Source: Flavimobilis sp052324925 (GTDB lineage Bacteria > Actinomycetota > Actinomycetes > Actinomycetales > Cellulomonadaceae). Taken from it: DNA of 64,000 nt. The notes under the pieces were generated by a model, which was given only the letters and a program-made list of their open reading frames with translations, did not search any database and was not told where the DNA came from. This document shows, one piece after another, positions 26,913 to 36,738 of this stretch. The stretch lies in assembly GCA_052324925.1 (NCBI GenBank), contig JBQPRE010000003.1, one strand, 5' to 3'. Within the stretch, counting starts at the first letter, position 1. The number at the start of each line of letters is the position of its first letter. The position numbers were made by a program, and so were the translations under genes.

Positions 26913-27575
26913 TCAGCCCTGGGAGCGGGGGCGAACGGGTGAGGAATCGTCGAGCAGCCCACGGGCGTGGATCGCCTCGCCCGTGCGCACGGCGTGCCCG
27001 ACGGTTCGCAGGAGCGTCGGCAGCAGCCACGCCCGGGTTCCGCGCGCGCCGCGGGCCCGTGCGGCGTCCCGTGCGCCGTGCGCGACCGCGAGCAGCGTGG
27101 GGACGGTCCGCAGGACGAGCGCCACGGCGAGCGCGAACGCCTCGGGCCGGACGACGCGACCGAGCACGGGGACCCGGGTGAGCCCGCGCAGACCTCGGAC
27201 GAGGACGCTCACAAGGTCGTCGCTCGGCGTCGTCGCCGTGACGATCGCTGCCGCGAGGACGACGGACGCGAGGCCGGCGACCATGCCGATCGCCTCGCCC
27301 GGTCCCGCGTGCCACCAGCGAAAGGCTCCGAGCCCCAGCAGGAGCAGGCCGATCGACCTCACCTGCCGCAGGGCGCGCAGCGGGAGGCGCGCGAGCGCCC
27401 ACGCACCGAGAAGGACCGTGAGCAGAGCGAGGGCCGGCAGAGGCGCGCGCACGAACGCGACCGCCGCGCCGAGCAGGGCGAGGACGACGAGCTTGAGGCC
27501 CGCCGGAGCGCGGTGCAGCAGCGTCGTCCCGGGGACGTGCAGGCCGAGCGGGGTCGAGACCCGGACGCGGCTCAT
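26913..27575 (-). CDS. ECF transporter transmembrane protein EcfT/BioN
   Basis: A 220-residue membrane protein with about five helices. Two Ala-Arg-Gly type coupling motifs (RARGARGTRA and AIHARGLL) mark EcfT. It joins the S-component BioY and the ATPase immediately upstream. The ATG overlaps the ATPase stop. Confidence 0.9.
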   Translation of the reverse strand: MSRVRVSTPLGLHVPGTTLLHRAPAGLKLVVLALLGAAVAFVRAPLPALALLTVLLGAWALARLPLRALRQVRSIGLLLLGLGAFRWWHAGPGEAIGMVAGLASVVLAAAIVTATTPSDDLVSVLVRGLRGLTRVPVLGRVVRPEAFALAVALVLRTVPTLLAVAHGARDAARARGARGTRAWLLPTLLRTVGHAVRTGEAIHARGLLDDSSPVRPRSQG

Positions 27576-28345
27576 CGCGTCCCCGTCACGTCGCTGACGA
27601 GGGGGGAGGGGCCAGCCGCGAGCTCGGGAGGTGGGCCCGTCATGAGGTCCCGGTAGGCGGCGATCGCGTCGGCCGGGGTCCCGTCGGCGACGACGCGGCC
27701 CTGGTCGACGACGAGGACGCGCTCGGCGAGCGCAGCCGCAGCAAGATCGTGCGTCACCGTGAGGACCTGCTGCGGGAGGGCGTCGAGCAGAGCCTCGACG
27801 TGGACCTTCCAGCGCAGGTCGAGGAGCGTCGTGGGCTCGTCCGCCAGCAGGACGGAAGGGGAGGCCGCGATGACGGACGTGAGCGCAAGCAGCTGCTTCT
27901 GCCCACCTGAGAGGGTCGTGACCGGCTGGTGGAGGTGCGAGCCGAGCCCGACGTCGGTGAGGAGTGCCGTCGCGCGACCGGTGCGCTCGCGCCGCGGCAG
28001 GTGCCGCAGGGACAGCGCGACGTCCTCGAGCGGGGTCGGCATGAGCAGCTGCGCCTCGGGGTCCGCGAAGAGCAGCCCGACGAGCCCGCGCACCCGCGTC
28101 CCGTTGCGGCGGGTGTCGTGACCGTGGACGCGCACGGCACCCGTCGTCGGGACGAGCAGCCCGACGAGCAGCCGCACGAGCGTCGACTTGCCCGAGCCGT
28201 TCGCGCCGATGATCGCGATACGGCGCTCGGTGAGCGTGAGCGTCGTGGGGTGCAGGAGCGTGCGCGTGCGTCCCGTGCCGTCGTCGACGACGACGCTTGC
28301 GCCGTCGAGCTCGAGCGACCGTGGCCCCGCGTCGGTGTCCCTCAC
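27572..28345 (-). CDS. ECF transporter ATPase EcfA/BioM
   Basis: A 257-residue ABC ATPase. Walker A GANGSGKST is near residue 49, Q-loop LLFADPEAQLLMPT is of the ECF form (DPE-Q), signature is LSGGQKQLLAL and Walker B LLADEPTTLLD. GTG start at 28345 overlaps the bioY stop (GTGA). A single ATPase serves as a homodimer here. The last ~20 residues are Pro/Gly-rich. Confidence 0.9.
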   Translation of the reverse strand: MRDTDAGPRSLELDGASVVVDDGTGRTRTLLHPTTLTLTERRIAIIGANGSGKSTLVRLLVGLLVPTTGAVRVHGHDTRRNGTRVRGLVGLLFADPEAQLLMPTPLEDVALSLRHLPRRERTGRATALLTDVGLGSHLHQPVTTLSGGQKQLLALTSVIAASPSVLLADEPTTLLDLRWKVHVEALLDALPQQVLTVTHDLAAAALAERVLVVDQGRVVADGTPADAIAAYRDLMTGPPPELAAGPSPLVSDVTGTR

Positions 28346-28977
28346 GCGGCCGACGCCTCCGCGAGTGTCGTCGCGCGCGGTCCCCGGCCGTCGAGAAGCG
28401 CCGGGAAGGCGCGGAGGACCGCGGGCGCTGCCACGACGACGAGCCCGGCCTTGACCGCGTCGAACGGGACGAAGACCCAGTTGAAGGTCCAGGCAGCCCC
28501 GAGGTCCATCGCGGTGCGGCTGGCGAGGACGGGTACACCGACGGCGTACGTCACGACGGTCGCGACGAGCGCGCCGAGCGCGACGGCGACGCCGGTCCGT
28601 ACCGAGCCGCGGTTGCCGGCGGCACGGACCGTGAGGCCGATGACGAGCGCCGCGAGCGGGAACGAGAGCAGGTACCCGGCCGACGGGCCTGCCACGGCTG
28701 CGAGGCCGCCCGTGCCGCCCGCGAACACCGGCAGACCCGCCGCGCCCACCGCGAGGTAGAGAGCGACCGCGGCCGCTCCGCGCCACGGACCGAGCACCGC
28801 CCCCGCGAGCAGGACCGCGAAGGTCTGGAGAGTCACGGGAACGGGGACCGCGGAGAACGCGACCGACGTGAGGGCACACACCGCGACGAGCGCAGCGAAC
28901 GTCGCGACGAGCGCTAGGTCGCGCGCACGCTCGGCCTGGGTACGGTGAGCGGTGCGCTGAGCGTGTTGCTGGGCCAC
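28342..28977 (-). CDS. bioY: biotin ECF transporter S-component BioY
   Basis: A 211-residue six-helix substrate-binding subunit. The family blocks VPVPVTLQTFAVLLAGAVLG and GLPVFAGGTGGLAAVAGPSAGYLLSF-like run are clear; they form the biotin site. The GTG at 28977 is preferred because GGAGGA lies five bases upstream; an in-frame ATG at 29055 has no ribosome site. BioY-EcfA-EcfT is a complete dedicated BioMNY-type biotin importer. Confidence 0.9.
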   Translation of the reverse strand: MAQQHAQRTAHRTQAERARDLALVATFAALVAVCALTSVAFSAVPVPVTLQTFAVLLAGAVLGPWRGAAAVALYLAVGAAGLPVFAGGTGGLAAVAGPSAGYLLSFPLAALVIGLTVRAAGNRGSVRTGVAVALGALVATVVTYAVGVPVLASRTAMDLGAAWTFNWVFVPFDAVKAGLVVVAAPAVLRAFPALLDGRGPRATTLAEASAA

Positions 28978-29028
28978 GGGGTCCTCCAGAGTCGGCGATA
29001 TCACGTCGTCTCGAACGCTACGCACCGG

Positions 29029-29034
29029 TAAGAT
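29029..29034 (+). promoter_or_regulatory. -10-like hexamer upstream of ABC-F gene
   Basis: TAAGAT at 29029-29034 lies ~58 bases before the ABC-F start, giving a short leader with CGGAGGA at 29077-29083. A convincing -35 is not visible. It shares the ~115-base divergent gap with bioY. Confidence 0.35.
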
Positions 29035-29091
29035 CGAGGGCGTTTGTGCCGTCATACAGGGCGGGCCACGTGAGTTCGGAGGAAACCTGCA

Positions 29092-30690
<1,599 letters not shown>

Positions 30691-30704
30691 CCGGACCGGC
30701 GGGT

Positions 30705-31640
30705 TCAGCGACCGAGACGCTCCGCCTCGGCGTCCTCCACGTCTTCGTCGGTGAGGCGCGTCCGCGCCTTGCGGACGCGCCCGGACGCCGTCTGGCGCTC
30801 CGGACTCAGCCACGCGGCAACCTGCGCAGGCGTGTCCTCGGGGAGCGCGATCGGCCCTGCGGCCTGCGCGGCGCGCGCGGCGGACTCCCGGCGCTCACGG
30901 CGAAGCAGGAGGAGGAACCCGCCGATCGCGCCGATCGCGAAGACGAACCACTGGAACGTGTACGACAGGTGGGAACCGAGGTCGAGGTCGGGGTCCGGAA
31001 GGCCGAAGAGACCCCGTGCCGGCTCGCCGTCCTCGACGATCAGCGCGCCGTACGCTCCCACGGTCGGTGTCGTCGCAGCCAGCCCCGCGGCGGCGAGGAC
31101 CTGAGCGACGTTGATCCGCTGCACCTGGCCCGTGGGCGCTCCACGATCGCTCGGGTCCTCGCCGTGCCGGAGCCGCACGAGAGCGGATACCTCACCCGCG
31201 GGTGCAGCCGGGACCGCCTCGGGCGCGGTTCCGTCGGTCCCCATCGGAACGAAGCCGCGGTCGACGATGATCGTGACCGCGGGGTCGCCTGTGACCTCGA
31301 ACGGGGCGAGTACGTGATAGCCAGGTGTCGACCCGACCGGACGATTGCGCAGCAGCACCTCGGCACCCGGGACATAGGAGCCGACGAGCGCGACGGGGCG
31401 CCACTGGTCGCGCGCCTCAAGAACGCTGCCCGCCGCGGGAAGAACCGCACCGAGCGGTACGGGCGCCGCCGAGAAGTTCGCCTGGATCGTCTCGACGCGC
31501 TCCTTCTTCGACTCGTAGCGGTGCCACTGCCAGCGGCCCGCCGCGACGCACAGCGTCGCCACGACGAGCACGCCGACGAGCAGCACCAGCCACTCGCGCA
31601 ACGTCCGGGTGCGCTGCACCTCGGTGGGCGTCGTGGTCAT
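30705..31640 (-). CDS. SURF1-family cytochrome oxidase assembly protein
   Basis: A 311-residue protein with two transmembrane helices (residues ~17-38 and ~228-250) flanking an external domain. The SURF1 signatures GRWQWHRYESKKERV, VDRGFVPMG and LSYTFQWFVFAIGAI are present. It aids heme A insertion or assembly of aa3 oxidase, matching ctaA at 16-17 kb. The ATG overlaps the stop of the small gene upstream. Confidence 0.92.
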   Translation of the reverse strand: MTTTPTEVQRTRTLREWLVLLVGVLVVATLCVAAGRWQWHRYESKKERVETIQANFSAAPVPLGAVLPAAGSVLEARDQWRPVALVGSYVPGAEVLLRNRPVGSTPGYHVLAPFEVTGDPAVTIIVDRGFVPMGTDGTAPEAVPAAPAGEVSALVRLRHGEDPSDRGAPTGQVQRINVAQVLAAAGLAATTPTVGAYGALIVEDGEPARGLFGLPDPDLDLGSHLSYTFQWFVFAIGAIGGFLLLLRRERRESAARAAQAAGPIALPEDTPAQVAAWLSPERQTASGRVRKARTRLTDEDVEDAEAERLGR

Positions 31641-31879
31641 CCGTCGGTCGGCCCGAGATCATCGACCGACACGGTCGCGAGGCGGAAGCCGCGCAGGTCG
31701 AGGAACGTCTCGAGGTGCTCGCGATGGTCCGAGCACGCGAGCCACACCTTGCGTCGCTCAGGCGTGTGCAGCTTGGGGTTGTTCCACAGGACCGCCCACA
31801 CGGCCTCCGCGCGGCAGCCCTTGCCCGAGCAGATGAGCTCGGCATCCGTCCCGGGACCGTCAGGGGTGGGCGTCGTCAT
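31637..31879 (-). CDS. small cysteine-containing conserved protein
   Basis: An 80-residue protein with a CSGKGC pair and a third Cys in WLACSDHREHLETFLDLRGF. The Cys and His residues could bind one zinc. Similar small proteins lie beside surf1 in many actinobacteria and are sometimes mislabelled acetone carboxylase; I see no enzyme motif. Coupled by overlap to surf1 downstream and to the DUF3099 gene upstream. Confidence 0.7.
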   Translation of the reverse strand: MTTPTPDGPGTDAELICSGKGCRAEAVWAVLWNNPKLHTPERRKVWLACSDHREHLETFLDLRGFRLATVSVDDLGPTDG

Positions 31880-32226
31880 GAGTTCTCCGATGTGTTGGGC
31901 GGACCCTCGCCGTCCGCCGTGCCGCCGGGACCGTCGGCGTCATGGGGAGCGTACGGCAGTGCGCGTGGGTCGAGCACGACCGATGTCGTCGTCCGCCGGT
32001 CGCGTCCCGCGTTCGCCATGAGAACTGCCGTGTACGGCAGGACCACGGCCGCGGCGATGCACACCCAGCGCAACGGCCACGACGGCACCGCAGCAGCAAC
32101 GGCGATGCACACGATGCGGACGCCCATCTGAACGAGATAGCTCCGCACGCGGCGCGCCTGCTCGACCGCGAGGGGCTCGGGCGCGTCACTCACACGGTGC
32201 ACCTGCTCCGACCCTCGACGTCCCAC
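31876..32226 (-). CDS. DUF3099 small membrane protein
   Basis: A 116-residue protein with two helices (residues ~35-50 and ~53-72), RRVRSYLVQMGVRIVCIAVA and WVCIAAAVVLPYTAVLMANA, which is the DUF3099 pattern. Role unknown. GTG start at 32226 with TAGACT six bases upstream suggests a leaderless transcript; an in-frame GTG at 32193 is an alternative. Confidence 0.75.
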   Translation of the reverse strand: MGRRGSEQVHRVSDAPEPLAVEQARRVRSYLVQMGVRIVCIAVAAAVPSWPLRWVCIAAAVVLPYTAVLMANAGRDRRTTTSVVLDPRALPYAPHDADGPGGTADGEGPPNTSENS

Positions 32227-32294
32227 ACACCGAGTCTAGTCACCTCCGCAGCGGGGGAACTTGTAGGAATCCCACAACCGGACGCGATGGGTCC

Positions 32295-32323
32295 GTGCGT
32301 GCGCCGTGCACAGGCGCACGCAC
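32295..32323. promoter_or_regulatory. 11-bp inverted repeat upstream of fabG promoter
   Basis: GTGCGTGCGCC and GGCGCACGCAC form a perfect inverted repeat around a seven-base centre. It ends ten bases before the TAGCGT at 32334-32339 that can serve as the fabG -10, so it covers the likely -35 region. It could be the operator of a fatty-acid synthesis regulator; that is inference. Confidence 0.45.
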
Positions 32324-32385
32324 CCCTCGCGGGTAGCGTCGACCATGCGCGACCTTGCGACCCCGACCCCTCAGGAGAAGCCCAC

Positions 32386-33096
32386 GTGAGCGAACCCCGG
32401 ACCGTCCTCGTCACCGGCGCCAACCGCGGCATCGGCCGGGCGATCGCTGAGCGCTTCGTCGCGAGCGGCGACCGCGTCGCGACGATCTACCGCGGCGGCG
32501 ACCTCCCCGACGGCGTCGTCGGCGCAATCGCCGACGTCACCGACACCGCGGCGGTCGATGCGGCATTCACGGAGATCGAGGCGCAGCTCGGACCCGTCGA
32601 GGTCCTCGTCGCGAACGCGGGCGTCACCAAGGACCAGCTCCTCATGCGCATGACCGACGAGGAGTTCGAGCAGGTGATCGACGTCAACCTCACGGGCACG
32701 TTCCGCTGCGTGCGCCGCGCCTCCAAGGGAATGATCCGGCTGCGTCGCGGTCGCATCGTCCTCATCTCCTCGGTCGTCGGGCTCTACGGAGGCCCCGGCC
32801 AGGTGAACTACGCCGCGTCGAAGGCAGCGCTCGTCGGCATGGCGCGATCGATCACGCGTGAGCTGGGTGGTCGCGGCATCACCGCGAACGTCGTCGCCCC
32901 AGGCTTCATCGAGACCGCGATGACCGACGCGCTCCCGGCCGAGCGCCAGGCGCAGTACAAGGCGTCGATCCCCGCGGGTCGCTTCGCGCGACCCGACGAG
33001 GTTGCGGGCGCCGTCCACTTCCTCGCGTCCGACGACGCGGCCTACATCTCGGGTGCGGTCGTACCCGTCGATGGCGGCCTCGGCATGGGCCACTGA
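32386..33096 (+). CDS. fabG: 3-oxoacyl-ACP reductase FabG
   Basis: A 236-residue SDR enzyme of type II fatty acid synthesis reducing beta-ketoacyl-ACP with NADPH. The dinucleotide motif is TGANRGIGRA (residues 10-19), NAG is at 77-79 and the catalytic triad Ser129, Tyr142, Lys146 (NYAASK). GTG start at 32386, preceded by CAGGAGAA. Followed 91 bases later by fabI, the mabA-inhA order. Confidence 0.94.
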   Translation: MSEPRTVLVTGANRGIGRAIAERFVASGDRVATIYRGGDLPDGVVGAIADVTDTAAVDAAFTEIEAQLGPVEVLVANAGVTKDQLLMRMTDEEFEQVIDVNLTGTFRCVRRASKGMIRLRRGRIVLISSVVGLYGGPGQVNYAASKAALVGMARSITRELGGRGITANVVAPGFIETAMTDALPAERQAQYKASIPAGRFARPDEVAGAVHFLASDDAAYISGAVVPVDGGLGMGH

Positions 33097-33187
33097 CCAC
33101 CGATATCCTCTTTTGCGGACCACACCGCGCAAGGAAGCGCACGGCCACGGCCGCCGCAGCCACGCGCGCGACGAAAGGATCTAGACC

Positions 33188-33955
33188 ATGGGCCTCCTCG
33201 AGGGCAAGAAGCTGCTCATCACGGGCGTTCTCACCGACCACTCGATCGCGTTCCACGTCGCGCGTCTCGCGCAGCTCGAAGGCGCCGAGGTCATCCTCAC
33301 GTCCTTCGGCCGCCAGATGCGCCTCACGCAGGCGATCGCCAAGCGGCTCCCGGCGCCCGCGCCGGTCATCGAGCTCGACATCACCAACGACGAGCACCTC
33401 GCTTCGCTCGCCGACCAGATCCGCGAGCACACCGATCACCTTGACGGTGCGGTCCACTCGATCGGCTTCGCCCCGCAGTCCGTCATGGGCGGCAACTTCC
33501 TCTCGGGCGAGTGGGCCGACGTCGCGACGGCCCTCGAGGTCTCGGCGTTCTCGCTCAAGTCGCTCGCCGTCGCGGTCAAGCCGCTCATGACCGGCGGCGG
33601 CTCGATCGTGGGCCTCACCTTCGACGCGTCGTTCGCGTGGCCCGTCTACGACTGGATGGGTGTCGCCAAGGCGGCGTTCGAGTCGACCTCGCGTTACCTC
33701 GCGCGGGACCTGGGGCCCGACGGCATCCGCGTCAACCTCGTCTCGGCCGGCCCCATCCGCACGACGGCGGCCAAGTCCATCCCCGGTTTCGAGAAGATGG
33801 AGGGCGGCTGGCCCGAGCGCGCGCCCCTCGGCTGGGACCAGACCGACCCCGAGCCGACGGCCCGCGCGGTCGCCGCGCTGCTGAGCGACTGGTTCCCCGC
33901 GACGACCGGCGAGATCGTCCACGTCGACGGCGGGGTCCATGCCATGGGACTCTAG
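33188..33955 (+). CDS. fabI: enoyl-ACP reductase, InhA-type FabI
   Basis: A 255-residue NADH-dependent enoyl-ACP reductase close to mycobacterial InhA. TGVLTDHSIAFHVAR binds the dinucleotide, VHSIGFAPQ lies near residue 90, and Tyr154 and Lys161 in PVYDWMGVAK are the catalytic pair. The C-terminal SDWFPATTGEIVHVDGG is typical. GAAAGGAT precedes the ATG. Final reduction step of FAS II; the family is the target of triclosan and activated isoniazid. Confidence 0.95.
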   Translation: MGLLEGKKLLITGVLTDHSIAFHVARLAQLEGAEVILTSFGRQMRLTQAIAKRLPAPAPVIELDITNDEHLASLADQIREHTDHLDGAVHSIGFAPQSVMGGNFLSGEWADVATALEVSAFSLKSLAVAVKPLMTGGGSIVGLTFDASFAWPVYDWMGVAKAAFESTSRYLARDLGPDGIRVNLVSAGPIRTTAAKSIPGFEKMEGGWPERAPLGWDQTDPEPTARAVAALLSDWFPATTGEIVHVDGGVHAMGL

Positions 33956-33959
33956 GGCC

Positions 33960-34481
33960 ATGCCCACGACGACGCGGACGCTAGTCGTCCTTCGCCACGC
34001 CAAGGCCGAGCCCGCCAAGGGCGGGTCTGACGAGATCCGCCCCCTCGCCCTCACGGGTCGCCGCCAGGCCACCTCCGTGGGGCATCACCTCCAGGACGCG
34101 GGCCTCCTGCCCGAGGTCGTCCTCGTCTCCACGGCGCTGCGGACGCGGCAGACGTGGGAGCTTGCGCGCGCGGGACTGCGTGAGCTCGACCCCGACGTCG
34201 ACCTGCGTGACGAGCTGTATGCGGCGTCGTCTGGTGACCTGCTCGACGCTGTCCGCGGCGTCGACGCGCGAGTGCGCACGCTTCTCGTGGTCGGCCACGA
34301 GCCCGCGGTGTCGGGTCTGGCGGCCTACCTCGCGGGTGAGGGGTCAGACTCGGCTGCGGTGGCGCAGGTGCGTGCCGGGGTTCCGACCGCGTCGCTCAGC
34401 GTGCTGCGCGGGGAAGGCCCGTGGGAGGCCTGGGCGCGCGGGGGCGCCCGTCTCGAGGGTGTCTTCCGTCCCCAGGTGTAG
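33960..34481 (+). CDS. SixA-type histidine phosphatase
   Basis: A 173-residue member of the histidine phosphatase branch 1. LVVLRHAKAEPAKGG holds the RHG-like motif, TALRTRQTW and VVGHEPAVSGLA supply the other catalytic residues. Close to SixA proteins, which dephosphorylate phosphohistidine in Escherichia coli. It starts four bases after fabI and may be co-transcribed. A long hairpin ends the unit. Confidence 0.85.
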   Translation: MPTTTRTLVVLRHAKAEPAKGGSDEIRPLALTGRRQATSVGHHLQDAGLLPEVVLVSTALRTRQTWELARAGLRELDPDVDLRDELYAASSGDLLDAVRGVDARVRTLLVVGHEPAVSGLAAYLAGEGSDSAAVAQVRAGVPTASLSVLRGEGPWEAWARGGARLEGVFRPQV

Positions 34482-34497
34482 CCGCACGTGTCGTTCG

Positions 34498-34533
34498 ACG
34501 AGGGCCTCCCGCCATGTGGCGGGAGGCCCTCGT
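34498..34533. terminator. 16-bp hairpin terminator
   Basis: ACGAGGGCCTCCCGCC pairs perfectly with GGCGGGAGGCCCTCGT around ATGT, followed by TG. It lies between the convergent ends of the SixA gene and serB, and can act in both directions. Confidence 0.85.
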
Positions 34534-34590
34534 TGTGTGGGTCGACGTGCGCGTGACGGACTGCGATCCGCGGTGCCTCACGGGTGGGGC

Positions 34591-35262
34591 CTAGCGGGTG
34601 GGGGCCGCCGCGATCTCGCGGTCGATGATCTCGAGCGCCGCGTCGAGACGCGGACCGTCGATGGTGAATGGCGCCTGCTCGCGGACGACGGGCTTCGCGT
34701 CGAACGCGATGCCGATCGCGGCGGCGCTGATCATGGCAAGATCGTTCGCGCCATCGCCGATCGCGATCGTGCGTGACATATCGATCCCGAGCTCGGCCGC
34801 GAACGCGCGCAGCGTCTCTTCCTTGACCTCGCGGTCGATGACCGGCCCGACCGTGCGCCCTGTGAGCACGCCGTCGGCCACCTCAAGACGGTTGGCGCGG
34901 ACGTGCGTGATGCCGACGCGAGCCGCGAGCGGTTCGACGATCTCGGCGAAACCGCCCGAGACGAGACCGACGACCCAGCCACGTCGCTGCGCCTCGGCGA
35001 CGAGCTCGACGGCGCCGGGAGTTGGCGTCACCTCGGCGAGCACGGCGCCGAGCGTCGTCTTGGGAAGGCCTGCGAGCAGCGCGACGCGCTGCTCGAGGGA
35101 CTGGCCGAAGTCGATCTCGCCGCGCATGGCGGCGCCCGTGATCTGAGCGACCTCGTCGAGCACGCCGGCGTGCGCCGCGATGAGCTCGATCACCTCCGCA
35201 GTGATGAACGTCGAGTCGACGTCCATGACGAGGAGCCAGCGGTCGGTGGGAGTCGTGGTCAC
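34591..35262 (-). CDS. serB: phosphoserine phosphatase SerB
   Basis: A 223-residue HAD enzyme making L-serine from phosphoserine. The motif I DVDST nucleophile is at residues ~14-18, LVSGGFAEIV forms motif II, and IGDGANDLAMI motif IV. No ACT domain is present, so it is the short form. GTG start at 35262: TATTCT lies six bases upstream, a leaderless layout, and the protein then begins eleven residues before DVDST. Confidence 0.9.
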   Translation of the reverse strand: MTTTPTDRWLLVMDVDSTFITAEVIELIAAHAGVLDEVAQITGAAMRGEIDFGQSLEQRVALLAGLPKTTLGAVLAEVTPTPGAVELVAEAQRRGWVVGLVSGGFAEIVEPLAARVGITHVRANRLEVADGVLTGRTVGPVIDREVKEETLRAFAAELGIDMSRTIAIGDGANDLAMISAAAIGIAFDAKPVVREQAPFTIDGPRLDAALEIIDREIAAAPTR

Positions 35263-35329
35263 GGCCCAAGAATAGGTGGGCGCGACGCCCGCCGTCCGGA
35301 TGACCGTCACGCGGACGTCGCGCCGTCGT

Positions 35330-35349
35330 GCATCGGCGGCCGCCGATGC
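35330..35349 (-). terminator. 20-bp palindrome after glgC
   Basis: GCATCGGCGG and CCGCCGATGC form a perfect palindrome five bases beyond the glgC stop. It probably separates glgC from the downstream serB, which has its own promoter-like hexamer. Confidence 0.6.
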
Positions 35350-35353
35350 CGCG

Positions 35354-36595
35354 TCAGGCCCGGACGATCGCGCCCTTGGGAATGACCGTGATCCCAGACT
35401 CCGTCACCGTGAAGCCACGTCCGCGGTCGGCCTCGGGGTCGAAGCCCACGCGCGCGTTCTCTTCGATGACGACGTTCTTGTCGATGATGCAGCGGTTGAC
35501 CTGCGAGTACCTCTCGACCGTGACGTCGTCGAGGAGGACCGAGTCGGCGATCATCGACCACGAGTGCAGCCGGGACCCGGGCGAGATGATCGAGCCCGAG
35601 ACCTGCGCGCCCGAGACGATGACGCCGGGGGAGACGACCGAGTCGACCGCGTGCCCGAGCCGGCCCGCGCCTGCGTGGACGAACTTTGCGGGCGGGAGCC
35701 CGACGTAGCCGGTGTACAGCGGCCAGTCGCCGTTATAGAGGTTGAACACCGGCCGCGTCGCGATGAGATCCATGTTGGCGTCGTAGTAGGCGTCGAGGGT
35801 CCCGACGTCGCGCCAGTAGTCGCGGTCGCGGTCCGTCGAACCCGGAACGTCGTTGCGGATGAAGTCGTAGACCGCGGCGGTCCCGCGCTCGACGAACGCC
35901 GGCACGATGTCGCCACCCATGTCGTGACGGCTTGCCGCGTTGTCCGCGTCGCGCGTGACCGCGTCGACCAGAGCGTCTGCCGTGAAGACGTAGTTGCCCA
36001 TCGACGCGAGAACCTCACCGGGGGAGTCGGCGAGACCGACGGGGTCGGTGGGCTTCTCGAGGAAGGCGCGGATCTTCGTCGGGTCTGACGGCTCGGTGTC
36101 GATGACACCGAACTGGTCGGCGAGCGAGATCGGCTGGCGGATCCCCGCGACCGTGAGCTCGGCGCCCGAGGCGACATGGGCGTCGACCATCTGCGAGAAG
36201 TCCATGCGGTAGACGTGGTCCGCGCCCACGACGACGACGATGTCGGGCTTCTCCTCACGGATGATGTTGAGGCACTGGTAGATCGCGTCGGCGCTCCCGA
36301 GGTACCAGTGCTTGCCGACGCGCTGCTGCGCGGGGACGGGCGCCACGAAGTTCCCGAGCAGGTGCGACATGCGCCAGGTCTTCGAGATATGTCGGTCCAG
36401 GCTGTGCGACTTGTACTGCGTGAGCACGACGATCTGCAGGTAGTGCGAGTTCACGAGGTTGGACAGCGCGAAGTCGATCAGGCGGTAGATGCCGCCGAAC
36501 GGCACCGCGGGCTTGGCCCGGTCCGCCGTCAGTGGCATCAGCCGCTTTCCTTCTCCGCCTGCAAGGACGATTGCCAGGACCCGAGGAGCAGCCAT
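35354..36595 (-). CDS. glgC: glucose-1-phosphate adenylyltransferase
   Basis: A 413-residue ADP-glucose pyrophosphorylase. The N-terminal nucleotidyltransferase starts with LAGGEGKRLMPLTADRAKP, has FALSNLVNS and GSADAIYQC, and the C-terminal part is a left-handed beta-helix (VSPGVIVSGAQVSGSIISPG). It makes the ADP-glucose for glycogen or maltose-1-phosphate synthesis. A TAGGGT hexamer lies six bases before the ATG, and glgA is divergent, 143 bases away. Confidence 0.96.
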   Translation of the reverse strand: MAAPRVLAIVLAGGEGKRLMPLTADRAKPAVPFGGIYRLIDFALSNLVNSHYLQIVVLTQYKSHSLDRHISKTWRMSHLLGNFVAPVPAQQRVGKHWYLGSADAIYQCLNIIREEKPDIVVVVGADHVYRMDFSQMVDAHVASGAELTVAGIRQPISLADQFGVIDTEPSDPTKIRAFLEKPTDPVGLADSPGEVLASMGNYVFTADALVDAVTRDADNAASRHDMGGDIVPAFVERGTAAVYDFIRNDVPGSTDRDRDYWRDVGTLDAYYDANMDLIATRPVFNLYNGDWPLYTGYVGLPPAKFVHAGAGRLGHAVDSVVSPGVIVSGAQVSGSIISPGSRLHSWSMIADSVLLDDVTVERYSQVNRCIIDKNVVIEENARVGFDPEADRGRGFTVTESGITVIPKGAIVRA

Positions 36596-36601
36596 GACGA
36601 A

Positions 36602-36731
36602 ACCCTAGTGGCAGTGAGCCGTTTCGGGGACCACTGGCGCGGATGTTGTCGCGCGTCGGACATCTGACGTCCACCTGGGCCGGGACACCGCGCGTGCCGG
36701 TGCCATGTCTTGTCGCTCGGACCGCTAGCGT
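36602..36731. promoter_or_regulatory. divergent glgC / glgA promoter region
   Basis: Two -10-like hexamers face outward: TAGGGT for glgC (36602-36607, minus) and TAGCGT for glgA (36726-36731, plus). Each lies six or seven bases from its start codon. No clear ribosome sites or operator palindromes are visible between them. Confidence 0.45.
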
Positions 36732-36738
36732 TCGTCAT

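Noticed and set aside
28978..29055. Start of BioY at ATG 29055.
   Set aside because: No ribosome site; GTG 28977 has GGAGGA at five bases and gives the normal family length.
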